64,000 bases of DNA from Sipunculus nudus (GCA_026874595.1 CM049309.1:95938723-96002722), one strand, 5' to 3'; shown: positions 34,729 to 46,095, counted from the stretch's first letter. Notes: generated from the sequence alone by a model not told the origin. Program-made: numbers and translations.

Positions 34729-37700
34729 AACAAGGCCTACAGGCCTAATGGAAACCTGTGCATTGGGAAATACACTAGGTATAATGCTTCAATGCTGGAC
34801 CATTACTTCTCATGTATATGAACAATTCAAGTACTAAACATTTTGAATAAGAAACAATTACACAAACATCACTGCTGAAATTCTGGCATGGGTGCACACA
34901 ACACAAAAATGATTGTAGGTGGCACCAACAGTCTAGTATACAACAAAGCTATCAGAGATATATACATATGCCCAATTTCAGACTGATATATCAAACCCCT
35001 CCTGAAAATAAGGAGGGACACACACCGTGCAAAAATTATTGTAAGGACACCACCAGTCTTGTATACAACAAAGCTATTCGATATGTATAATATGCCCAAT
35101 TTCAGGCTGATATATCAAATTCCTCTTTCGAAATAAGCAGGCACATACACTGTGCAAAAGTCATTGTAGGTGGCGACACCTGTCTTGTGAACGAGAAAGT
35201 CATCAAAGACACATAGACAGGTCAAAATATCAGGCCAATACATCAAAATTACCTTGAGTCTGATGCATGGGGCTGACCAGGCTTAGATGAGAAAGGCAGT
35301 TGCCCCGAGTGAACTGTGACAAATTTGCTGGCTCAGGCTACTGCACTGAGTGAACTCATGACCTGCACCTGGCTAGACTGAGTGAACTCTTGACCTGTTG
35401 CATAATCTGACACAGTTGGCAGTCTGCCAAAGCTATAAATAGATCAGGGCTGACCTCTAGCCTGTTGCCAAGTCTGAAATAGTAGCCACACCTTTGCATG
35501 GGCTCATGCAGGGGCCCTGCCCTGAGGGGCATGACACCCATGAGGTGATCACATGGTGCCCATGAGGTGTTCACATGTCGCCCATGTGGTGATCACATGT
35601 CACCCATGAGGTGATCACATGCCTTGTGCTTGGCTGCACTGATTGAACTCTTGACCTATATCTGGCTGCACTGAATGAACTCTTGATCTGTTGCCAAATC
35701 TGAAACAGTTGGCAGTTTCTTAACCTATTGAAAGATACAGACACAATCTCGGTGTGTTGGTGAGCCTGTTTACACATACTGAAAGACTTTGGCTAAAATG
35801 CTTTTTTTTTCAAGCTGATATATTCATAGACTTTTTATCAAAATATCTAGAATAATAAAAGATGCAGTTCTTTCATTGTTAAAGGTCCAATATTTCTGCC
35901 AAAAATCATTCAAGTAAACTTGAACAAAGACCACCTATGAATAATTTTTTTGCAATGTTACAGAAGTTATAATTGAAACAATAATTTTGTAGAAGAACAG
36001 TTTTGCAGTCCTCAGTTTGAAATAGACATAATAATGGCCATAAGACCAACAAAAGCTTTTCTGATATGATTGAAAGAACCATGTCCCAGGATAATTCTTT
36101 TGAAAAATTGAACAATTCAACTTGATGGTTTCCTGATAAACATTATAAGCTGAAAGAGGCTAAAATTATGAGGTTTTTGCCCATAAAAAACGGTCAATGT
36201 AGGTGGCACCACAAAATCTGCAACTTCAAATATGAGTCATGTGACCAACATTTGCACATTACTTGGTAATGATAGCTTCTGTCATTTCTGAGATTACTAT
36301 GTCAGTATGCTTACTTGGCCAAATGACTGTTCAAATTCATGTAACTCCACTAAAATTCATCAAATGCAAACCATTTGAACAAACTTGAGAGTCTAAGTAA
36401 ATGCAGATAGCAAAAAAATAAGCTGAATCCCACAACATTTGATATGTGACAGATTATTGCATGAAATCTCGGGATGGTAGCTCCTGCCATTCCTGAGAAA
36501 TTATGGGTTAATGTACAGATGACCAATGACCCCCGTACAAAAAAAGATCAATGCAGGTGGCGCCACCGATACCTGAATTTCATATAAGACTCATGTGACC
36601 AACACTGGCATAAAATTTGGTGATAATAGCTCTGGCCGTTTCTGAGACTGTCATTTTAGTTTGCTTTTTTGACAGATGACTAAGTTCAACTTCCTATAAC
36701 TCGGCCAAAATTCACAGAACTTGAACAACTTCCTATAACTCGGCCAAAATTCACGGAACTTGAACCATTCAAACAAATTTGAGAGAGATGGTATAAAAGA
36801 TTATTTCTGTGAAATATTGAACAGTTTGGCTTTACTGTTTCGGAGGAGAAGATTTTTAAAGGTTTTTTTACCTTTTTCTCTATAAAATCTAAGAAAATGC
36901 AGAGTTTTTCAGATGGCTAATTTTTTGCATTAAAATTTTATGATGCTAGCTCCAGTCGTTTTTGAAATAGTATGGGTTAACGTACAGACGGCGGACGCTG
37001 CCACATGAGTGATTTTAACCCAAGGCATACAAACAGATGGACACTGTACAAAAATGGCTGCAGGTGGAGCCACCATTTTTGTGTATGTTATAAAGCTATC
37101 CAAGGGCTACATTTGTGTAAAATATTTTTCCTGATTGGTTGAACTGTTTCTGAGATATGAGCTTGGATGTCTGCAGCGTGAACGTGAATGTAGGTGGCGC
37201 CATCTGTCATAAAATCAAAAAGCTATCTAGGATGTATATGCATGCTGAATTCCAGGTGAATTAGTCAAACCACTGCCGAGATATGAGTGATTTCAACCCA
37301 AAGCAGATGAACAGATGGACACTGTGCAAAAATGGCTGCAGGTGGCACCACCATTTTTTGTGTATGTTATAAAGCTATCCAAGGGCTACATTTGTACAAT
37401 TTTTTTTTCCTGATCGGTCAAACGGTTCCCGAGATATGTGGGTTTATGTGTGGAAACAGACGCACAAACGGACACTGGGCAGACAGAAAAGGTCAGAGGT
37501 CAAGGCCAATTGGTTAGGCACCAGTTCACATGTGACCCGATATTTGGTGTAAGTTTCGGAAAAATCCGTCCATTAGTCTCAGAGGAGTTCTCCGGAAACG
37601 AACGCGGCGGCGACTTCGTTTTGGCGGATACAATTAATGTGTGAGATTTAAGAATTTGGCCCAGTGGTTTTTGAGAAGAAGATCTAAGTAGCCACTTAGC

Positions 37701-38398
37701 TAAAATGGGATGTTATGGCATATGACTAAATTCAGCTTCCCATAACTCAGCCAAGTCACTGAACTGAGACCATTTGAACAAAACTTCAGAAAGCACTAGC
37801 CTAGGATCATTTCTGTGCGATATTAAACAATTTGGCCATATGGTTTCAGAGAAGAAGTTTTTTGTAGCCGTCAGTATGATACGGGCACTGATGACCCCCG
37901 TACAAAAAAGGCTGATGCAGGTGACGCCACCAATACCTAAATTTCAAATATGACTCATGTGACCAACACTGGCATAAAATTTGGTGATGATAGCTCCAGC
38001 TGTTTCTGAGATTGTAATTTTACTATGCTTTTTTGGACAGATGACTAAGTTCAACTTCCTGTAACTCGGCCAAAAATTACCGAACTTAAACCATTCGAAC
38101 AAACTTGAGAAAGATTGTTCAAGGAATGATTTCTGTGAAATATTGGACAATTTGGCTGAACAGTTTCAGAGAAGAAGATTTTTAAAGCTTGTTTAGCTTT
38201 TACCCAATAAAATCTAAGAAAATGCAGTTAGCCAAAAAATAAGCAAAATCCGATAGAGTTTTTTAGATAACTAATTTTTTGCATAAAACTTTGTGATGCT
38301 TACTCTTGCCGTTTTCAAGATAGTCAGGTTTAATGTACAGATGACGGACGACGGACGCTGGATGACGCCACATCATCGCATAAGCTCACAGGTTCGCT
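34729..38398 (-). mobile_element. R4 element, complete, inserted at the X/Y junction
   Basis: On the - strand it runs from AGCGAACCTGTGAGC (38,398) to AGGCCTTGTT (34,729), with the AGGCCT hairpin near 34,733-34,746. The second X/Y junction (48,812-48,840) has no insert and reads ACATATTATAAAAACAATCC, against ACATATTTT before and AAAAACAATCC after the element, giving boundaries almost to the base: 3,670 bp. It contains two copies of the R4 5' part (about 38,398-37,560 and 36,990-36,180), core half-units (37,020-37,440) and the CTTTGGCAGACTGC region (35,230-35,790). In this copy the inverse of the 5' GCGAACCTGTG is altered (GGAAACCTGTGCA near 34,751). No coding frame. Confidence 0.85.
35530..35625. 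repeat. short ~30-bp tandem repeat inside R4
   Basis: Four units around GAGGTGATCACATG / CGCCCATG. Found only in this R4 copy, so a local expansion. Confidence 0.8.
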
Positions 38399-38905
38399 AA
38401 AAACAATCCCACTTATACAGAGCACACCCATGTAATGTGAAACCCTCCCAGCTATACAGTGCATAGCAACATAATGTGAAACCCTTCAAGTCATATAGTG
38501 CACAGCTAAATAATGTGAAACCCTCTCATTTTATACAGCACAGCCACAAAATGTGAAACGCTCCCATTTATTTAGTTCATAACCATATAATGTAAAACCC
38601 TCCCACTTATACAATTTACAACCACATAATGTGAAACCCTCCCAGTCATATAATGCACAGCCACATTATGTGAAACAATCACACTTACATAGTGCACACC
38701 TACATAATGTGAAACAATCACACTTACATAGTGCACACCTACATAATGTGAAACCCTCCCAGTTATGAAATGCAGAACCACATAATGTGAAACCTTTCCA
38801 CTTATAAAGTGCACATCCAAATTATGTGATTACATTTAGTTTTATAATGCACAGCCACATAAGGCGGAACACTCACACTTATGTAATACACAGTCACATA
38901 ATGTT
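38399..38905. repeat. satellite array Y, copy 1
   Basis: Units of about 36-40 bp with AATGTGAAACCCTCCCAG and ATAGTGCACAGC, starting AAAAACAATCCCACTTATAC as in copy 2. About 13 units. Confidence 0.9.
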
Positions 38906-39271
38906 ACCATTGTCATGATCATTAGTCAGCTATTGGCAAGGTGTATGAACTCTGCACATGCTTCTGTGATGGAACATGGACAGCACACACTTGTGTGATG
39001 GAACATGGATAGGACATGCTTGTAATTGAACATTGCCAGCACATGCTTGTGTGATGGAATATGGATAGGAAATGCTTGTAATTGAACATGGCCAGCACAT
39101 GCTTGTGTGATGGAATATGGATAGGACATGCTTGTAATTGAACATGGACAGCACACGCTTGTGTTGGAACATGGATAGGACATGCTTGTAATTGAACGTG
39201 ACCAGCACATGCTTGTGTGATGGAACATGGATAGGACATGCTTGTAATTTAACATGGACAGCACACACTGG
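38906..39271. repeat. satellite array X, copy 2, left part
   Basis: Starts with the same leader as copy 1 (CATGATCATTAGTCAGCTAT near 38,913) and then X units, many with a CTTGTAATTGAACATGG variant. Broken at 39,271 by the LTR retrotransposon; it continues at 46,688. Confidence 0.9.
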
Positions 39272-39842
39272 TGTAGCACGGGCTGTATGCTATACACAAA
39301 GAAGACAGGCTGGCTGTTGATCACATTTAATGTTGACTTGTCAGATACAGATAGCTGGACCCCTCTGCCCAGCAGGACGGGTCATTAAATAAGTCCTGTG
39401 CGGACCTGAACAAAGCACCCCCTGCTGAGGGCCACAGGGCTAACCTAATAACATAAAGCTGTGTTTCTAAAAACAAATAATTATATATATCATCTGAACT
39501 ACTTGATGAAAACTCATAAAACTTACAATACTTAATGTAATCTGGTTTATGTTTATGTATCCCAAATTTAAAAGCAGAACATTCAAGGACTAATGAGATA
39601 TTACAAATAATCCAAAAATTATTCCTGGAAAAAGCATAATCATTTAAAATACTGAGAAATAATAAAATCTAGATATGAAAAGACAGTAGATACTTTAAAT
39701 ATATATAGGATAGGTTGTATGTGTAAAATTTGGTGTGTATATGACATTCCCTTCCCTGTGATCTAAGCTTTTGAATTCATCCCGGAAACACAGGGCCCAG
39801 AACAAAGAACTATAGCCTAACAGTTAAGTTGAGCCTGCTACA
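39272..39842 (-). repeat. 3' LTR (left copy), 571 bp
   Basis: Ends are TGTAGCA and TGCTACA, a perfect 7-bp inverted repeat with the canonical TG...CA. It differs from the other LTR at about a dozen positions by eye, so about 98% identity and no length change. Confidence 0.95.
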
Positions 39843-39862
39843 ATTTCCTATGGCCCCTCCAA
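39843..39862 (-). promoter_or_regulatory. purine-rich tract next to the 3' LTR
   Basis: The - strand reads TTGGAGGGGCCATAGGAAAT directly before the 3' LTR. GGAGGGG (39,854-39,860) is the likely plus-strand primer, though the purine run is broken by CC and T. Confidence 0.55.
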
Positions 39863-40267
39863 ATTTGGACCCCAAATTAAATTAAAGTAATAAATATACG
39901 GTAGCTAATGAGAGATTTCTTATGTATCTAGCAGAACATTTATGATAACATAATAGAATAAAAAAAAAAAAGATATTAGATGCAAGGATTGCTAACCCAC
40001 ATATTAAATCAGTCTTAACATTAAACATATCTTACCATGCAGCAGGCCCCTTTATCATCAAGAGTAGTCCATTGACACATGTATACCCATTTACCCATTT
40101 GTAAGCACTTAATAAGTCCCAGCAAAGAGTATAATCAAAAATCAGTTAAGCAAATAGATAGAATGTTCATTGACTCTGGTTCATTGACTTTGGTTGTTTC
40201 AGTAAGACCATATTACTAAGCAATCAGTAGTACACATATATATTGAAAATTTATAGAATGTTCACGG
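39863..40267 (-). other. retrotransposon 3' untranslated region
   Basis: About 0.4 kb of AT-rich sequence between the pol end and the purine tract. No envelope-like or other frame. Confidence 0.7.
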
Positions 40268-40740
40268 TCACTGCCGTCTGTGTCGCCTTTTTCTGGCTTT
40301 GCCTGCTTGAGTCCTGTGGATCTGGTATTCCCTCACCATGAACTGGGGTAGGTTCTCTGCTGGCTCCCCTGTGGTCTGGCTCTGGTCTGCCCACTTGACC
40401 TTAAACAGCAGACGACCTTTGTACCTGCTTGATGAAAGCAGTTTTTCAACCTCAGCCCACTCCACAGTATCACTATCATCATTATCACTTTGGGTATGTC
40501 CCTCTGTGTCACCATTATCACTTTGTTTATGTTCTGGTGCATTATCACCTTGGTTATGTTCCACGGTATCACCATTATCACTTTGTTATGTTCTATGGTA
40601 TCACCATTATCCCTTTGGTTATGTTCCAGTGCAATATCATTTTGTTTAGGTTTCACTGTATCACCATTATAACTTTTGTCATGTTCTATGGTATCACCAT
40701 TGTCACTTTGGTTATGTTCCAGTGCAATATCATTTTGTTA
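40268..40740 (-). pseudogene. pol: pol C-terminus: end of repeat and chromodomain-like tail, frameshifted
   Basis: After the TAA the same frame continues the 31-residue repeats to about 40,584, where a short T run (as read on +) is one base shorter than in sister repeats and the frame shifts. The new frame ends at TGA 40,270-40,268 and encodes EWAEVEKLLSSSRYKGRLLF, KVKWADQSQTTGEPAENLPQ and a basic tail GKARKRRHRRQ. The pattern VEKLL, GRLLFKVKW and EPAENL is that of a chromodomain, which in chromoviruses directs integration to marked chromatin. Of the usual aromatic cage, a Trp takes the first position and KW is kept, but the third aromatic is not evident and the Trp before EPAENL is Gly. Probably a diverged chromodomain. 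Confidence 0.75.
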
Positions 40741-41260
40741 AGGTTTCACTGTATCACCATTATAACTTTTGTCATGTTCTATGGTATCACCATTGTCACT
40801 TTGGTTATGTTCCAGTGCAATATCATTTTGTTTAGGTTTAACTGTATCACCATTATAACTTTTGTCATGTTCTATGGTATCACCATTGTCACTTTGGTTA
40901 TGTTCCAGTGCAATATCATTTTGTTTAGGTTTCACTGTATCACCATTATAACTTTTGTCATGTTCTATGGTATCACCATTGTCACTTTGGTTATGTTCCA
41001 GTGCAATATCATTTTGTTTAGGTTTCACTGTATCACCATTATAACTTTTGTCATGTTCTATGGTATCACCATTGTCACTTTGGTTATGTTCCAGTGCAAT
41101 ATCATTTTGTTTAGGTTTCACTGTATCACCATTATAACTTTTGTCATGTTCTATGGTATCACCATTGTCACTTTGGTTATGTTCCAGTGCATTATCATTT
41201 TGTTTAGGTTTCACTGTATCACCATTATCACTTTTGTTATGCTCTACAGTATCACCATTA
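40590..41260 (-). repeat. 93-bp coding minisatellite in pol
   Basis: Units spaced 93 bp (40,742 to 40,835 and on), equal to 31 codons, about seven copies, nearly identical in the middle. Each has two related halves (LEHNQSDNGDT and EHDKSYNGDT). It lies between the integrase GPY/F module and the chromodomain. Confidence 0.9.
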
Positions 41261-42534
41261 TCATTGTCACACTGCTCACTATGGGTTGACACCTCTTCAG
41301 GGCTTGAATTTTGTTCACTATGATCACTTTGGTTCTGGTCCGTGTCTGACTGCGCACTATGGTTATCTGGTTTGCGAACAGCAGGCTCTGGTTGCAAGTG
41401 ACTCCGACGCCCTTCAGGATCATTGTATGGTTTTAAACGATTTGCATGCACTAATGATTTCAGAGCCTGATGGCTTTCACAGCTGTGTATTTTGTAGGAA
41501 TGGTTGGGTCCGAGGTCACTGATGTAATATGGACCTTGCCAGTACTTGTGAAGCTTGCTGGATTTACCTTTTGGGATTGCAGGGTTAAACATCCAGACTC
41601 GATCTCCTAATTTAAATGCTGGCTCCTGTGCACTTCTATTGTAGTACTTCTCATAGTGAGACTGTGCTTTCAGTATGTTTTCCTGAGCTGTTTGGTGAAT
41701 TATGTCCAGTTTCTCCTGTAATTTGGTGACATAATCACTGAATGCATTTGGCAAACTTTCTGGTATATCCAACATAGTGTCCACTGGTGCGCGCATTTCT
41801 CTGCCAAATAATATTTCAAAAGGTGAAAACTGTGTTGAGTTTACAGCAGGTGTCTTTCTGTAAGCCATGAGAATGCCAGGTAGAATATCAGACCAGTTCC
41901 GTTGTTCTTTGTCAACATAGGCTTTCAGTGCCTGTGCAAGGGTACGGTTGAATCGCTCACATGTCCTGTTTGTCTGTGGGTGATATGCACTTGTAAAGTG
42001 ATGTTTGATCTCCAATCGCTTACATAATTCATTTATCAGTCCCGACATAAAATTCCTGCCTCTGTCTGACACTAGGGTGGTGGGGGCTCCATAGCGGGCT
42101 ATGAAGTTGGTAAACAAAACATCTGCTATTTCTGCTGCAGTTTGACCTTTTAGTGGGAATGCTTCTGGCCATCTTGAGAAGCTGTCCACTATTAAGAGAA
42201 TATAACAGTTACCTTGGTGATCTGGGTTCACAGGCCCCAAAATATCCATATGCCAGCGCTGGAACAGTTTTGCAATTGGAAGTGGGTGGAGTGGTGCTGG
42301 ATATTTGTGCGTTGGCTGTTTCACAGCTTGGCAGACTTCACAGGTCTTGACATAGTTTTGTGTATCGGCATACATTCCAGGCCAGTAATATTTTGAGGTC
42401 AGGGAAGCATAGGTATGCTCAAATCCCTTGTGAGCCCCACCTGCCAGACTGTCATGGTGTCCTTCCAATAATTCCTTCCTGAGGACTTGTGGGATGGCTA
42501 ACTGCTGCTTAATCCTAATGTCTTTTGGGAGTTT
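40741..42534 (-). CDS. pol: pol: integrase with GPY/F module and Asn/Asp-rich repeat
   Basis: In frame with the upstream pol segment after the TAG. The zinc-binding HHCC region has HHDSLAGGAH and CEVC. The catalytic core has D (WHMDILG, 42,246), D (LVSDRGRNF, 42,066) and E (CERFNRTL, 41,958); the last two are separated by 35 residues, the D,D-35-E signature. A GPY/F module follows with KYWQGPYYI (near 41,530) and HANRLKPYN. From about 41,260 the protein becomes a 31-residue repeat rich in Asn, Asp and Ser (EHNQSDNGDTIEHDKSYNGD), about seven copies over this and the next segment. A TAA at 40,740-40,738 lies inside a repeat copy. Confidence 0.93.
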
Positions 42535-45198
42535 CTAAGCTTGGCGATCCCACAGATGATAAAGAATCCCGTCTATACCTGTGTATTGCTGGCTTTCGGC
42601 GACCACTCGGTTTGCTTTTTGTTGGTTATCAGGTAACTGCATGTTCACCAGGTATTGCCAGATGGGACCTAGATCAGGACAATCACGTTGTTGCATAACT
42701 AGAGCATCATGCCTTTCTTTGACAAACTCGTTTTTTTCTAGGTCAGCTGATACCTGCTCCGCCACACTAAATACTGTTTGTGCTTGACTATGATTATGGC
42801 TGTCATCTTCAAAACAAAGGTTAACTTCCACTATTTCACATCCTGGTCTTTCCTCATGCTCTATGACTATGTCAGTTTGACACACTTGTATCTCTCCAGG
42901 ACTGTTGTCTATCTCTTCTTGCATGTCTCTTCGTCTCGAGAGAGCATCCGCGTTCTGGTGTTTACGTCCAGGTTTATGTTCTATATCAAACTGGTAACCT
43001 TGCAGCTGCAGAGACCATCTCAGTAATCGTCCTGTGGATTGCTTTATTTCCTTCAACCATTTTAATGCCACATGATCCGTGAGCACAGTGAAATGCTGGT
43101 TTGCCAAGTAGGGATGGAATGCTTTGACACCTTCAATGCTAGCTAGTCCTTCTCTTTCAGTTATTGACCATTGTTTTTCAGCTGGGTGCAATGACCGACC
43201 TCCATATGCTATGGGGTGCTCCAAACCACTATCATCTTTTTGCCCAAGGATATATCCGATTGCTTCACCTGCAGCGTCAGTTGACAGGAGAAAGGGCTTG
43301 CTTAAATTGGGATACGCTAGGACAGGTCTAGATGTTAAAGCCTGTTTTAGTTGTTGAAAGGCTAGCTCACAGGTATCAGTCCATTTGAACATGGTATTTT
43401 TCTGCAGCAGTTTGTTGAGGGGGGCAGCGATTTCAGCGAAACCTTTAACAAAACGTCGATAGTAATTGCACATACCGAGAAAGCTGCGAACATCATGCTT
43501 GTTTGTTGGAACTGGAAAGGTTTGCACCAGGTTTGTCTTGTCAGTGTCCACTGTTATGCCATGAGGGGTAATCACATGTCCCAGGTACTTGATGGTTTTT
43601 CTTGCAAAGTGACACTTGCTTGGGTTCATCCTCAGTCCAGCTCCTCTGAGACGACTAAACACTCCATTTAAGTGTTGCAGGTGCTCTTCAAATGTTTTAC
43701 TAAACACTAAAATGTCATCTATGTAGACCAAGGCATGTTTCCAATTTAGTCCCTGTAACACTTTGTTTAATACCATTTGGAATGACATCGGGGCGTTCAT
43801 TAAGCCAAACGCAAGTTTCTTGAATTGAAAAAGTCCATGGTGTGTTATGAAGGCACTTTTGTGTTTAGTTTCAGGGTCCAAGGGGATTTGCCAAAATCCT
43901 GAGGCTAAATCTAATGAGGTAAAGCACTTTGCAGAAGACTCACCCACAGTATCCAACAGATCATCCAGCCTAGGCAGCGGAAATATTTGCGGCTTGGTGA
44001 CTTTATTTAGTCGACGACAGTCCACAGCAAAGCGAAAACCGGTCCCCTTTTTGACTAGCACAACAGGGCTGTACCAGTCAGACATTGATGGTTCTATGAT
44101 GTTGTTTTGAAGCATCTCCTCCACTTGTCGCTCTATTTCAGCTTTTTGTGCAGTGGTTGTTCTGTAAAATCGCTGGCGTTGTGGTAAGGCATCTCCTGTT
44201 TCAATACGATGATGGTAAAGATCAGTACATCCCAGTTCTGATAAATTTGTTGCAAACAAATCTCTGTTTTTGCCAAGGAATGCCTTGAATTTAGTTCTTT
44301 CTTGCTCTGACAAGTCTGTGTCTGACAGCGTAAACCCCAAACTTTCAGCAGCCTGTATCCACTGACTCTCTTCAGTGTCCTCGCATGACCTGTTGACTGG
44401 GGACAAGTTGACCTTGCCATCTGCTAGTTCTTGACCTGGCATAGCCCCCATATTGCAACACACCGGCTTAGGAGTAATTACATTATCAGCAGGAATAGGT
44501 TGTGCTACTGCTACCGTCTGCCCCGGTCTAATGTGTACATCATCATTTGTAGGGTTGAGTATTTTATAAACTGTTTTTCCTCTCCTGATTTTGGCTAAGC
44601 ATCTGGCTCCCATCAGGTTAAGTTTTTCGGGTAAGTGTGACAGGGGCTGCAGTAGTACCTCTTGTCCTGGCCGCCCTCTTACCTTCACTGGTAGATCACA
44701 TTCTGAGTTTGCAGGTATAGTGACTAAAGATACAGTTCTTACCATGGAGCCTGGTAAAACAGGGTCCTCTAAAACATGTTCAGATAGTCCATCCTGCAGA
44801 GAGAGATGACCAGTGGCCAGGTCAATTTTAGCCTTGTTTGCCTCAAGAAAGTCCATGCCTAGTATCATTTGGCAGTGTAGCTTCTCAAATACATGGAACT
44901 GTTGAGATATTTGAAGTCCACCGATTGACATAGTAAGATTTACTGAGCCTAAAGCTGATTGCATAACGCCACTTACACCAATAATAGCAGGTATCCTTGC
45001 TGCACTGAGCTGTCCATAAAGTTTTAGGTTTCTTAATAGTCCAATTGAAATGCATGAGACTGAGGCACCAGTGTCCACCAGGCCATTAACAGTACAGCCC
45101 CTTACTTTCAATACAAGTGTATTACGGCACAGTGGGGCTACAAGTCCTGTGCATGCCCCATCAACATATGGCTTGTGTGTTCTGTGATGCTGTAATTG
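42535..45198 (-). CDS. pol: pol: protease, reverse transcriptase, RNase H
   Basis: Open from the codon after the gag TGA to TAG at 42,537-42,535, in the same frame as gag; there is no ATG near its start, so expression would need readthrough as a Gag-Pol fusion. The aspartic protease has DTGAS at 45,075-45,061 and ILGMDFL further on. Reverse transcriptase spans about 44,100-43,550: YSPVVLVKK, FAVDCRRLNK, SLDLASGFWQIPL, AFGLMNAP, the catalytic YIDD at 43,725-43,714 and YLGHVI. RNase H follows with STDAAGEAIGY (Asp at 43,278), the AYGGRSL / TEREGLA pair, LTDH and ADALSR. The frame is clean over 887 codons. The TAG lies just before the integrase and appears to be damage, since the frame continues past it. 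Confidence 0.95.
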   Translation of the reverse strand, partial: QLQHHRTHKPYVDGACTGLVAPLCRNTLVLKVRGCTVNGLVDTGASVSCISIGLLRNLKLYGQLSAARIPAIIGVSGVMQSALGSVNLTMSIGGLQISQQFHVFEKLHCQMILGMDFLEANKAKIDLATGHLSLQDGLSEHVLEDPVLPGSMVRTVSLVTIPANSECDLPVKVRGRPGQEVLLQPLSHLPEKLNLMGARCLAKIRRGKTVYKILNPTNDDVHIRPGQTVAVAQPIPADNVITPKPVCCNMGAMPGQELADGKVNLSPVNRSCEDTEESQWIQAAESLGFTLSDTDLSEQERTKFKAFLGKNRDLFATNLSELGCTDLYHHRIETGDALPQRQRFYRTTTAQKAEIERQVEEMLQNNIIEPSMSDWYSPVVLVKKGTGFRFAVDCRRLNKVTKPQIFPLPRLDDLLDTVGESSAKCFTSLDLASGFWQIPLDPETKHKSAFITHHGLFQFKKLAFGLMNAPMSFQMVLNKVLQGLNWKHALVYIDDILVFSKTFEEHLQHLNGVFSRLRGAGLRMNPSKCHFARKTIKYLGHVITPHGITVDTDKTNLVQTFPVPTNKHDVRSFLGMCNYYRRFVKGFAEIAAPLNKLLQKNTMFKWTDTCELAFQQLKQALTSRPVLAYPNLSKPFLLSTDAAGEAIGYILGQKDDSGLEHPIAYGGRSLHPAEKQWSITEREGLASIEGVKAFHPYLANQHFTVLTDHVALKWLKEIKQSTGRLLRWSLQLQGYQFDIEHKPGRKHQNADALSRRRDMQEEIDNSPGEIQVCQTDIVIEHEERPGCEIVEVNLCFEDDSHNHSQAQTVFSVAEQVSADLEKNEFVKERHDALVMQQRDCPDLGPIWQYLVNMQLPDNQQKANRVVAESQQYTGIDGILYHLWDRQA

Positions 45199-46086
45199 TC
45201 ATTGCTGGTTGGGTCTTGGTGCTGAATGACACATCCTGGCATAATGGTTTAATTTCCCACACCTGTGACATTCTAATCCATTAGCTGGACAATCACTTCG
45301 TGCATGTGCTTCCCTTCCACAATTTTGACACTGCTCCGAAAAATAGTGTCTATTCCTAGCCCTAAGGGAAGGGGCAGGCCTTTGGTTACTAACATACCTT
45401 GTATTGGTTGAGGCTGTGTTGGGGTGAACTGCTGTTGCTGCTTGAACTTGTGCTTGTGTCTGTAGCATCTGGACAGACATGTCCTCTAGCTGTTTTTCCA
45501 GGCGCTGGATAGCTTTGATCACCCCACATGATAAAGTGTCAGCACCGCAGGTGGCTTCAGCCATGGCTGCTGATGAGTTTATCTCTTGCAGGGTCTTACA
45601 TCCCTTCTGTAGCACAAACTGACTAACTGCTGGTTTCAGTCCCTGGAGAATGGCTTGCTTGGTTTGTTCTTCAGGGAGGCCTACTGATGCAGCTTCTGAT
45701 GTTATTTTGGTGATGAAGTCTTGGGCTGTCTCTCCCTCCTGTTGCTGCATGGTGAACAAGGCAGCTGCTCATGACCACTGTGTGTTTTCATCTGGACCAT
45801 AACGCTGCAGGAAAGCTGACTTCAGTTGTTGCAGGTCTGTCTTTGCTGATCCAGGCAGGGCCATATACCACCTGAGAGCCCCATCACTGAGGTGCAGTGG
45901 CCGAGTACTTTTGGCTCTGTTGTCATTCAGTTCCTTGCTGGCCACCATGAGCTCAAATTTGGTAAGCCACAGCTTGGCATCCTCTGTGGCTAGGCCCCTG
46001 AATGGAGTCAACAGGCTTTCTGTGTTCATCTCTGACTGTGACTGTTCTTGATATCGTCTGCTTGTAGCTCTTGTGTTGTAAGGCAT
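45199..46086 (-). pseudogene. gag: gag polyprotein with one internal stop
   Basis: Starts at ATG 46,086, 10 bases past the PBS. One frame of 296 codons contains an internal TGA at 45,771-45,769 (after residue 105) and ends at TGA 45,201-45,199. The N-terminal half has the retrotransposon gag (capsid-like) pattern: LWLTKFELMV, ALRWYMALPG, LKSAFLQRYG and, after the stop, QQQEGETAQDFITKI. A likely coiled coil with RLEKQLEDMSVQML follows. Two CX2CX4HX4C zinc knuckles lie at 45,330-45,289 (CQNCGREAHARSDC) and 45,270-45,229 (CHRCGKLNHYARMC). These bind element RNA in the family. The internal TGA should truncate Gag before the knuckles. Confidence 0.9.
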
Positions 46087-46095
46087 GGGACGTAC

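Noticed and set aside
39843-40267. Possible envelope gene in the retrotransposon
   Set aside because: Only about 0.4 kb of AT-rich sequence remains between pol and the 3' LTR, with no open frame.
40429-41289. Plus-strand frame of 286 codons that looks like a hydrophobic membrane protein
   Set aside because: It is the antisense of the 93-bp coding minisatellite in pol; its regularity comes from the repeat.
43847-44110. Plus-strand frames over gag-pol (42,153-44,809)
   Set aside because: Antisense shadows of a recognisable protease, RT, RNase H and integrase on the other strand.
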